Shown: positions 1 to 5,614 of the stretch, piece by piece
How the letters are laid out: each line of letters begins with the position of its first letter
Numbering within the stretch: the first letter of the stretch is position 1
Source of the DNA: an uncultured Clostridia bacterium
Lineage (GTDB): Bacteria; Bacillota; Clostridia; Christensenellales; Aristaeellaceae
DNA: 9,767 nucleotides
Assembly (NCBI GenBank): GCA_934630975.1
Contig: CAKTXH010000092.1
Location: 1-9,767, forward strand
Direction: 5' to 3'
Program-made: the position numbers and the translations under genes
The notes under the pieces: model-generated
What the model saw: the letters and a program-made list of their open reading frames with translations, nothing else
What the model was told of the DNA's origin: nothing
Database searches by the model: none

Positions 1-68
1 GTGAGCGAGATGAGCACAAACAGCGTCAGCACCGCATAGACGAGACGCTTGATAATGTAGCGAATCAA
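1..68 (-). CDS. oppB: Oligopeptide ABC transporter permease, OppB type (N-terminal fragment)
   Basis: Only the first 22 codons lie in the window; the rest runs off the left edge. The reading begins at a TTG codon (complement of 66-68) and gives LIRYIIKRLVYAVLTLFVLI, with the first residue inserted as Met. A short basic stretch followed at once by the first membrane helix is the typical start of OppB/DppB-type inner permeases, in which the Arg-Tyr-Ile-x-Lys-Arg pattern is common. The TTG start is supported by a strong ribosome-binding site (GGAGGG, complement of 75-80) at normal spacing and by the family pattern starting exactly there. It follows the substrate-binding protein gene in the same direction after about 115 bases, the usual oppA-oppB order. 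The partner permease and the ATPases would lie outside the window. Confidence is limited by the short stretch visible. Confidence 0.75.
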   Translation of the reverse strand, partial: MIRYIIKRLVYAVLTLFVLISL

Positions 69-123
69 CGCGCTCCCTCCTTTTTTGTTTCTTTCATGCC
101 CTTTTCATTTCGCCCTTGAAATG

Positions 124-162
124 GAAGAAAACGGCATGGGTTTTCCCATGCCGCGTTTCTTC
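124..162 (-). terminator. Intrinsic terminator or attenuator between oppA and oppB
   Basis: A perfect 9-bp stem (132-140 with 145-153) closes a 4-base loop and is extended by a second pairing of 124-130 with 156-162. On the minus strand the inner stem is followed by TTTTCTTCC, a moderate U-rich tail. It lies between the stop of the substrate-binding protein gene and the permease start. In importer operons such hairpins often let only part of transcription through, so that binding protein is made in excess; here that role is inferred. Confidence 0.72.
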
Positions 163-183
163 GTTTAAGGGGCAGTTTTTGTC

Positions 184-1896
184 TTAGTCGGCAAGTTTGG
201 TGTAGATGAAGTTGTACGCCTGGAACGGCTTGCGGGCATAGCCCTCGACGAGCTTCTCGCTGGCCGCGTAGTCCTCATGGCGCCAGTAGACCGGGATCAC
301 CGGCATATCCTCGGCCAGCTTCATTTCAGCCTGCACGAAGATCTGCTCGCGGGCGGCCGCGTCGCGTTCGGTCTTGGTAGACTCGATCAGCGCGTCGTAA
401 TCCGCGTCGGCGTAACCAGTGTGGTTGTTGCCGTTGGTGCTCATCATCAGATCGAGGTCGGTCATCGGGTCGTTGTAGTCCGGGCCCCAGCCGCCGAAGC
501 ACACGTCAAAGTCGAGCGCATTGCGGCGTGCACGCCATTCGGTGATGGTCAGCACTTCGATGGTCACGTTCAGGCCGAGGTTCTTGCGCAGCTGCTCCTG
601 CACAACCTGGCTGAGCAGCTCGTTCTGCGTACCTTCGGAGGTCATCAGGCACAGGCTGACTTCGGAAGCGTCCTTGTAGCCCAGCTCTTCGAGCGCCTTG
701 GCGAGGTATTCCTTCGCGCTGTCCAGATCGGCGGTCGGCGCGTACAGCGGGCTGCCGCCGTTGGCCGCAACCACGGCCTCGCCGAAGGTCTCGGTGTTCA
801 CGCCGCTGATGCCATAGGCCAGGCACGGGGACGGCTCGTTGTCGTTCTTATACACGGTCGCGATGATCTGCTCGCGATCCAGCGCCGCGCTGATGGCCTT
901 GCGCAGGTTCATGTTGGCCACGTCGCGCGCCGTATCCTTGACGTTGCACCAGTACCAGTAGCTGTAGCCGCCCATGTAGTTGCTCGGCTTATAGCCTTCG
1001 GCCTCCAGCATGGCGCGCTGCTCGCCGGTCAGGTCGAGCACATCCAGCTCGCCGCCGACGAAGGCGTTGAACTTCGCGTTGGTGTCGGTGTACTTCACCC
1101 ACTTGATACCCGCAAGGCTCACCTTGTCCGCATCCCAGTAGTACTCGTTCTTCGGGCAGCTGATGCTGTTCTCCAGCACCCACTCGCTCATGTAGAACGG
1201 GCCGTTGTAGCAGATGTATTCCGGCGCGGTGCCGAACAGGTCGGCGCCGACCTCGGTATAGAACGGCTCATACACAGGCGCCATGACTTCGAACTTCACA
1301 TACTGGAGGAAGTACGGCAAGTAGTTCTCCAGCTCGCAGACCAGCGTGTAATCGTCGGTCGCCTTGAAGCCCACGTCCTCGATCTTGACCTCGGGCGCGC
1401 CTTCCACGCCGGAGGCGTAATCGTAGTACGCCTGGCCATTCTTAAAGACGGTCGCGAACGCGTAATACTCGGCGGCGTTCGCCGGGTTCAGCAGCTGACG
1501 CCACGCGAACACGAAGTCGTTGGCGGTCACGTCGCCGATGACCTCGCCCTTGGAGTTGACCCACTTCATGCCCGGGCGGATGTGGAACGTCCAGGTCATG
1601 CCGTCCTCAGAGGATTCCCAGCTCTCAGCCGCAGCCGGGACGATGGAGTTATCTTCCGCGCTGAGCTTGACGAGGCAATCCCAGATGTGGCGGTTGACGG
1701 AGAACTCGGTGGAGTAGGTCTGGAGGAACGGGTTCATCTTGCTCATCGTGGAGCACTCCACGCTGATCCAGCCCTTTTCGCTCGTGCCGGGGTAATAACC
1801 CAGCCCGGCGTTCGGGTTCGTTTCCGCCGCGGCCACAGCGCCGACGGTCAGGAGCATGGCCAGAGACATCAGCCACGCAAGGAGACGTTTTTTCAT
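184..1896 (-). CDS. oppA: Peptide ABC transporter substrate-binding protein (SBP_bac_5 family)
   Basis: Extracytoplasmic solute receptor that would bind oligopeptides and deliver them to the OppB/OppC permease pair. The 570 residues fit the usual 500-600 for family 5 binding proteins. Residues 1-24 form a signal peptide: Lys-Lys-Arg, a hydrophobic core, and Ala-Ala-Ala before Glu25 as a type I cleavage site. There is no lipobox cysteine, unlike most binding proteins of Gram-positive bacteria. Family hallmarks include the AESWESSEDGMTWTFHIRPG segment near residues 90-109, the following Trp-Val-Asn-Ser-Lys-Gly turn, and the KFNAFVGGELDVLDL stretch near residues 275-290, typical of OppA/DppA proteins. 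The ATG start has a GGGAGG ribosome-binding site (1905-1910) at proper spacing. It is transcribed from an extended -10 promoter about 75 bases upstream and followed by a hairpin and oppB. Peptide is the best guess for the ligand; other ligands of this family cannot be excluded. Confidence 0.93.
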   Translation of the reverse strand: MKKRLLAWLMSLAMLLTVGAVAAAETNPNAGLGYYPGTSEKGWISVECSTMSKMNPFLQTYSTEFSVNRHIWDCLVKLSAEDNSIVPAAAESWESSEDGMTWTFHIRPGMKWVNSKGEVIGDVTANDFVFAWRQLLNPANAAEYYAFATVFKNGQAYYDYASGVEGAPEVKIEDVGFKATDDYTLVCELENYLPYFLQYVKFEVMAPVYEPFYTEVGADLFGTAPEYICYNGPFYMSEWVLENSISCPKNEYYWDADKVSLAGIKWVKYTDTNAKFNAFVGGELDVLDLTGEQRAMLEAEGYKPSNYMGGYSYWYWCNVKDTARDVANMNLRKAISAALDREQIIATVYKNDNEPSPCLAYGISGVNTETFGEAVVAANGGSPLYAPTADLDSAKEYLAKALEELGYKDASEVSLCLMTSEGTQNELLSQVVQEQLRKNLGLNVTIEVLTITEWRARRNALDFDVCFGGWGPDYNDPMTDLDLMMSTNGNNHTGYADADYDALIESTKTERDAAAREQIFVQAEMKLAEDMPVIPVYWRHEDYAASEKLVEGYARKPFQAYNFIYTKLAD

Positions 1897-1936
1897 CGCA
1901 ATTTCCTCCCTTATGATCCTTGGCAGAAGCGGGCGC

Positions 1937-1965
1937 TTGCGGCTCCCGCGCTGTCATGTTATAAT
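1937..1965 (+). promoter_or_regulatory. Probable promoter of the divergent sigma-like gene
   Basis: On the plus strand TTGCGG (1937-1942) lies 17 bases from a perfect TATAAT (1960-1965), which is preceded by TGT, giving an extended -10. The -35 matches only the TTG half of the consensus, so the extended -10 carries most of the signal. Transcription would begin near 1972, leaving a leader of about 109 bases before the ATG at 2081. A weaker TATACA at 2039-2044, without a convincing -35, is the alternative. Confidence 0.55.
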
Positions 1966-1977
1966 CGGATTATAGCA
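1957..1977. promoter_or_regulatory. Palindrome containing both divergent -10 elements
   Basis: The core TATAATCGGATTATA (1960-1974) is a perfect inverted repeat, two 7-base arms around one base. It extends outward, with one unpaired position on each side, to TG (1957-1958) and CA (1976-1977). Read either way it presents TGnTATAAT, so the same 21 bases give an extended -10 to both the oppA promoter and the plus-strand promoter. It could also be an operator; the sequence alone does not separate the two roles. Confidence 0.7.
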
Positions 1978-1997
1978 CGGGCTTTTTTGTTTTGCAA
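1969..1997 (-). promoter_or_regulatory. Promoter of the oppA operon
   Basis: On the minus strand, TTGCAA (complement of 1992-1997) is followed after exactly 17 bases by TATAAT (complement of 1969-1974). The -10 is preceded by TGC, an extended -10 element. Transcription would start near 1962, leaving a leader of about 65 bases that contains a GC-rich inverted repeat near 1931-1952 and ends in the ribosome-binding site. No riboswitch or T-box is recognisable in so short a leader. Confidence 0.85.
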
Positions 1998-2080
1998 GTC
2001 TAAATTTCAAAAAATTCTTTTTTGCATGTTAAGTCGTCTATACATGAGTTTAATTGCATATTACGAGAGGAGTTTTAATC

Positions 2081-2734
2081 ATGCATGCAGTTTGTGAGGG
2101 TTTCGATGAATACTTCGCCCGCTGGCGTCAGGACGTTTACCGCCTCTGTTTCGCCATGACCGGCAGTGTCAAAGACGCGCGTGATTTAACGTTCAAAACT
2201 TTTTTACGTCTTGGCGCGGCCAAAGACCCACAAATCAAAGAAAACGACGCGAAATTCCTGCTTTTTTCAAGCGGCTTCACGCTCTGCGTCGATGCCTTCG
2301 GCAAAAAGATGCGCCGCATGCCCGGCAAAAAGGCGCTCGAGGGCATGTCTCTTTCTTTTCCCGTGACGGACAATTTGTGTGGGCTGTTCAAGCTCCCGCT
2401 GACCCGGCGCGGGGCGCTTTGCCTTGCGCAGGCCGGGTTTTCGGAAGGCGAAATCGCAAAAATCGCCGGGAAATCAGCCGCGCAATTTGCCTGTTCTTCC
2501 ACACCGCAGGCCGTTTCCGCCCGCGAAGCTGTTTCTTCCATTCTATTCAGCGAGGACGAAGCCGATGCCATGAGCGACGACATTTATGCGCGCTTTGAGG
2601 AGCGCAGCGTCGGCGTGGAAAACAAAATTCACGACCTGCGCATCGGGTTTGACAGAATCGCGCCCTATCTGGCGCTGGCCGTGCTGGCGGTTTTTGCAGT
2701 CGCGGTCTATGTGTCCGTCAAAATGGCGGGCTGA
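2081..2734 (+). CDS. Degenerate ECF-sigma-like protein with C-terminal membrane anchor
   Basis: A 217-residue protein whose N-terminal half resembles region 2 of ECF sigma factors: Asp18-Val-Tyr-Arg-Leu-Cys then MTGSVKDARDLTFKTFLRL at residues 26-44, which follows the YRLxxxxxGxxxDAxDLTxxTFxRL pattern. Residues 105-131 (Leu-Pro-Leu-Thr-Arg-Arg ... GFSEGEIAKIAGKS) align with the first part of sigma region 4, but the second, DNA-reading helix is not recognisable (AAQFACSSTPQAV). Residues about 193-214 form one hydrophobic helix ending in Lys-Met-Ala-Gly, so the bulk should face the cytoplasm. The ATG at 2081 is chosen because GAGAGGAG (2065-2072) lies eight bases upstream; a TTG at 2054 would add nine residues but lies upstream of this site. 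It is divergent from oppA and followed by a strong terminator. It may be a membrane-tethered regulator or a sigma factor that has lost promoter recognition. Its function and targets are unknown. Confidence 0.8.
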   Translation: MHAVCEGFDEYFARWRQDVYRLCFAMTGSVKDARDLTFKTFLRLGAAKDPQIKENDAKFLLFSSGFTLCVDAFGKKMRRMPGKKALEGMSLSFPVTDNLCGLFKLPLTRRGALCLAQAGFSEGEIAKIAGKSAAQFACSSTPQAVSAREAVSSILFSEDEADAMSDDIYARFEERSVGVENKIHDLRIGFDRIAPYLALAVLAVFAVAVYVSVKMAG

Positions 2735-2753
2735 GTTTTCTCCCAAAACACAC

Positions 2754-2791
2754 AAATCGGGGATTGCATTCCATGCCGCAATCCCCGATTT
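2754..2791. terminator. Bidirectional terminator between convergent genes
   Basis: A perfect 14-bp stem (2754-2767 with 2778-2791) encloses a 10-base loop. It sits between the stop of the plus-strand sigma-like gene and the stop of the minus-strand methyltransferase gene. The plus-strand side is followed by TTTCTTTATT, overlapping the stem end, and the minus-strand side by GTGTGTTTT, so it can serve both convergent units. Confidence 0.88.
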
Positions 2792-2793
2792 CT

Positions 2794-3633
2794 TTATTCC
2801 GCTTTAAAATCCACCCGGACAATCCGCATCTTCATCATGCCGTCGCCGACTTTCGCCAAAAAGCGGTAAAACCCGCTGACCGACGGATCTTTGAGGTCGT
2901 TATACCCCAGCATATACCCGCGCGCGGAGACGTTCAGTCTGCCGCTCCACGCCGAAATCTCCTTTTTTGCGTCCGATACCGCGAAATATGCGCCGACATT
3001 CTGAATCTTCGCCTGCTTGATCCACGTTTTGAGCATCAGCTTGACCGCCTGCCGGTTCGCCGCATCGAAGACGATCTTTCCGCCGGGGAAGGCCTCCGCC
3101 ATCGCGCTGACCAGCGCCTTCACCTGTTCGGTCAGGAAGTAATAGAATACGCCCGCCGCGAAGAACACCGCGCCGCCGCTCGCGTCGATGCGTGTAAACC
3201 ACGCCGTATCGTTCAAATCGCAGCCGATGTTCGTCTCCCGTTCTCCGGCGGGAAGCAGCTTGTCGCGCACCGCAATCACATCCGGGAAATCGAGGTTGTA
3301 GATTTTACACGTGCCGTTGTCGCAAGCGCGCCCCGTGTCGTCCAGCCCGCAGCCGAGGTTGACCACCGCCGCGTTGGGATGCGTCTTGAGGTAATCCCGC
3401 ACCTCCCACGCGAGGTCGCTCTGCCGCATGGCCGCTTCCAGAAAGCCGAACTGCTGCATCGTACTCTTCGCCTGCTCCGCCAGCGCGGAAAAGTCGTAAT
3501 CCACCTGATCGACCAGCCGAATCGCCGTCTCATCTCGATACAGGTTCGGGTAGAGCTGCGAGCACATCTTGCGCCCGTACAGCGGAATCACCAGCGTTTC
3601 CTGCACGGTGTTTTTTTCGATGGGATATTTCAT
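2794..3633 (-). CDS. LCMT/PPM1-family class I SAM-dependent methyltransferase
   Basis: A 279-residue protein of the leucine carboxyl methyltransferase-like family (COG3315), whose bacterial members are mostly predicted O-methyltransferases of small molecules. Motif I, VVNLGCGLDDTGRA (residues 90-103), is the SAM-binding glycine loop in the family-specific form with Asp-Asp/Thr and Arg. The acidic strand with Asp-Phe-Pro (115-117) is motif II. AAGVFYYF (159-166) lies where most members have Glu-Gly-Val-x-x-Tyr-Leu, so the usual Glu appears replaced by Ala. It is the last gene of a five-gene operon. The ATG at 3633 is preferred because AAAGGA lies about seven bases upstream. A GTG at 3651 overlapping the previous stop as GTGA would add six residues and is a possible coupled start. 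The substrate is unknown; the hydrolases upstream suggest a carboxyl- or hydroxyl-bearing small molecule. Confidence 0.85.
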   Translation of the reverse strand: MKYPIEKNTVQETLVIPLYGRKMCSQLYPNLYRDETAIRLVDQVDYDFSALAEQAKSTMQQFGFLEAAMRQSDLAWEVRDYLKTHPNAAVVNLGCGLDDTGRACDNGTCKIYNLDFPDVIAVRDKLLPAGERETNIGCDLNDTAWFTRIDASGGAVFFAAGVFYYFLTEQVKALVSAMAEAFPGGKIVFDAANRQAVKLMLKTWIKQAKIQNVGAYFAVSDAKKEISAWSGRLNVSARGYMLGYNDLKDPSVSGFYRFLAKVGDGMMKMRIVRVDFKAE

Positions 3634-3647
3634 GTCGTCTTCCTTTC

Positions 3648-3965
3648 TCACGCCTTGCGCGCAAACGGCAGCTCGGGCAGGCTTCCTTTTTCCATCACGC
3701 TTTCCAGCATGCCTGCAAAACCCTGCGGATCCCGAATCTGGAACTGCATGTGGTTCATGCCCTCAAAAACCGGGAAGTTTCCGTGCGGGTACGCCTGCAT
3801 CACCGCGCCGCGATACTTGAAATGATCCTCCGCACTGCCGAATTCAAAGAAGCACCGCGCCTGCAAGCCTTTGGCGACGCGCTCGCTGCTCGCGCCCGTC
3901 ACGCCCATCGCGTGAAAAAACAGAACGGCGGGATTCTTCGCGTCACCCAACGTTTCAAATTGCAT
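3648..3965 (-). pseudogene. Alpha/beta hydrolase remnant with in-frame internal deletion
   Basis: This 105-residue frame joins the two ends of an alpha/beta hydrolase. The start, MQFETLGDAKNPAVLFFHAM followed by GVTG, is a first core strand with an oxyanion-type His-Ala-Met-Gly turn. From about residue 38 it reads straight into FFEFGSAEDHFKYR and later EGMNHMQFQI, which look like the acid-bearing and His-bearing loops normally found 150 or more residues further on. The central sheet, the nucleophile elbow (Gly-x-Ser-x-Gly) and the cap are absent, so normal hydrolase activity is not expected. The frame is open and well spaced in the operon, so a short protein may still be made. Of two adjacent ATGs (3968 and 3965), the second is chosen because AGGA lies seven rather than four bases upstream. 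It starts 15 bases after the ATC-hydrolase-like stop and ends next to the methyltransferase gene. A misassembly is the main alternative. It is not derived from the hydrolase at 4695-5600, whose sequence differs. Confidence 0.65.
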
Positions 3966-3980
3966 CATTTTTTCCTTCTT

Positions 3981-4685
3981 TCAGCGGTTCCGGCGATAAC
4001 CCGCTTCGTCCTTGTATTCGGGGTGTTCGCGCAGAAAGTCCTCGTCCCGGTCGCCGCAGATCGTATAATCGCACTTGCAGCCGTTGGCGCAGGTCGTCGT
4101 GCGCACCAGCCGCGCGTGAATCAGCTCCATCGCCGTGTAGTCCGGGTTGCAAAGCGCGGGCATAACCTCCAGCAGGCCGTGCTTCTTCGCAAATTCCGCC
4201 GCCGGACACTCGGTAAACTCGTAATAAATGGGCTTATCCTTGTCAAACGGCGCGACGTTCATCTTGTAATCGCCCCATTTGTCGCATTGCTTCTTTGCGT
4301 TCAGGAACGAGCTGTGCATGAGCCGCTTGAAAATCGGCCTGTTGCAGTCCACAAAGCCCAGCTTGCGGAAGGCCGTCAAAAACAGGTTGCCTTCCATCTG
4401 CTCGATTTCGTCCAGGCTGGTCACATCCTTGCAGACGACGTAATACGCCATCAGCGCGACGCAGTCGTAGTTGCCGCCCGCGCCGTTGTGGAAGTTCTTC
4501 TTCCCGCCGAGGTCTGTGCGCCAGTCGGAAAGGAACGCTTCGTATTGCTTCTGTACCTGCGTCCAGACGGCTTCCCGCTCGTTTTCGGGGTAATGCAGCG
4601 CGATTTTGCTCTGAATCTGCTTTTTGCAGAGCTTGGAATAGAGCATGTGACAGGTTAAATCAATCTTCAGCTCGCTGTCTTTCAT
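3981..4685 (-). CDS. L-2-amino-thiazoline-4-carboxylate hydrolase family protein
   Basis: A 234-residue cytosolic protein that I place in the ATC hydrolase family (PF14196). The founding Pseudomonas enzyme opens L-2-amino-thiazoline-4-carboxylate to N-carbamoyl-L-cysteine, but most clostridial relatives have no tested function. The recognisable part is the C-terminal third: Glu-Cys-Pro-Ala (159-162), Glu-Phe-Ala-Lys-Lys-x-Gly-Leu-Leu-Glu near 164-173, Leu-Cys-Asn-Pro-Asp-Tyr (178-183), then LVRTTTCANGCKCDYTICGD (193-212), the most characteristic block. Six cysteines (160, 179, 199, 203, 205, 210) lie in this part and could bind a metal or form an active site; that is inference. The N-terminal half is helical and has no motif I recognise. 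The ATG at 4685 follows AAGGGA nine bases away and begins nine bases after the stop of the alpha/beta hydrolase gene. It is the third gene of the operon. Confidence 0.82.
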   Translation of the reverse strand: MKDSELKIDLTCHMLYSKLCKKQIQSKIALHYPENEREAVWTQVQKQYEAFLSDWRTDLGGKKNFHNGAGGNYDCVALMAYYVVCKDVTSLDEIEQMEGNLFLTAFRKLGFVDCNRPIFKRLMHSSFLNAKKQCDKWGDYKMNVAPFDKDKPIYYEFTECPAAEFAKKHGLLEVMPALCNPDYTAMELIHARLVRTTTCANGCKCDYTICGDRDEDFLREHPEYKDEAGYRRNR

Positions 4686-4694
4686 GATGATCCC

Positions 4695-5600
4695 TTACTT
4701 TTTCAAAATCTCCACAATCTTGGCGAAATCCTCTTTGGCTTCCTTGAAATACGGCAGCATGCAGTAGCAGTGCACCATCCCCGGCCGGGCGAACATCGTA
4801 TACGGTACGCCCGCACGCTTGCAGGCCGCCTCAAACTCCGGCCGCGCGCCGTAAAGCGCCTCGTCCGCGCTGTAAAAGAAATGGATGTCGTTCACGCCCG
4901 AGTAATCGCCGCGGGAGACGGAAATCATGTAATCCGGGACGTTTTCCCGCCCATGGCGCATGAACGTGCCCAGCTTGTCAAAATGATCCGCATCGACGGA
5001 AACGTCGCGGTCGTTCAGCTCGTGCATGCGGCGCTTCTCTTCGTCGCTCCACGGCACTTCGCCCGGCGAAACCGCGACGATGTGGCGCGGCTGGGCAAGC
5101 GGACGGCCCAGAGCGTTGTTGTGCGCCGCAACGCCCAGCGCCAGCATGCCGCCGGAAGAAAAGCCGCAGGTGCTGACGTTTCCGTCGCCGTAAAGCAGCA
5201 GCATCTGGCGGTAGCACTCGTACACCATATCGTAGCTCTCCGTGATGCAGTGATCCGTGCACAGCGGATAAGCCGGGAACCATACGTCGCAGCCCGTTTC
5301 CCGCACCATCTTGCGGATCACGGGGATATCGCCCTTATCCGAGCCGACGAGCATGCCGCCGCCGAAGAAATACAGAATCGCGCGCCTGGCGGGCTTCTCG
5401 TTTTCCCGCACAATCAGGCACGGATAGCCGCGAATCTCCTTTTTCTCGTAGTGCGCCTTGTTGTCCGTCGGCATGAAAAAGCCGCGGCTCTCGTTCTGCT
5501 TTCGCGCGACTTTCAGCAATTCCTCTTCCGGGCGGGCATATACCTTTTTCACCCCGGAGATTTTATAAACCGCGCGGAACGCCGCTGCAAAAAGACTCAT
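4695..5600 (-). CDS. Alpha/beta hydrolase, HSL-type esterase family
   Basis: A 301-residue serine hydrolase of the alpha/beta-hydrolase-3 (hormone-sensitive-lipase-like) type, probably acting on a carboxylic ester or related bond in the cytosol. The oxyanion loop is at residues 79-82 as Phe-Gly-Gly-Gly, where the family normally has His-Gly-Gly-Gly. A Tyr-Pro-Leu segment (111-113) follows, as in relatives. The nucleophile elbow GFSSG is at 146-150, with Ser148 as the likely catalytic serine. Asp246 (in Ser-Ala-Asp-Glu) and His277 (in Gly-Met-Val-His) complete a plausible triad in the expected order. A short helical N-terminus of about 40 residues could form a cap; it is not a signal peptide. 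The ATG at 5600 has a GGGAGGGG ribosome-binding site that overlaps the end of the upstream membrane-protein gene, 14 bases away, pointing to translational coupling. The natural substrate is unknown. Confidence 0.88.
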   Translation of the reverse strand: MSLFAAAFRAVYKISGVKKVYARPEEELLKVARKQNESRGFFMPTDNKAHYEKKEIRGYPCLIVRENEKPARRAILYFFGGGMLVGSDKGDIPVIRKMVRETGCDVWFPAYPLCTDHCITESYDMVYECYRQMLLLYGDGNVSTCGFSSGGMLALGVAAHNNALGRPLAQPRHIVAVSPGEVPWSDEEKRRMHELNDRDVSVDADHFDKLGTFMRHGRENVPDYMISVSRGDYSGVNDIHFFYSADEALYGARPEFEAACKRAGVPYTMFARPGMVHCYCMLPYFKEAKEDFAKIVEILKK

Positions 5601-5614
5601 CGTCCGCCCCTCCC

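Noticed and set aside
2054..2080. TTG start for the sigma-like gene, nine codons upstream
   Set aside because: The good GAGAGGAG ribosome-binding site lies inside this stretch and fits the ATG at 2081.
1897..2080. Riboswitch or T-box leader for oppA or the divergent gene
   Set aside because: The oppA leader is only about 65 bases, and neither leader shows a T-box sequence or a recognisable riboswitch core; only a small GC-rich inverted repeat is visible.
277..2097. A 606-codon open frame on the plus strand opposite oppA
   Set aside because: It is the antisense of a clear binding-protein gene, has no ribosome-binding site or family match, and is rich in Val, Arg and His as expected from GC-rich codon bias. 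It also runs through the oppA promoter.
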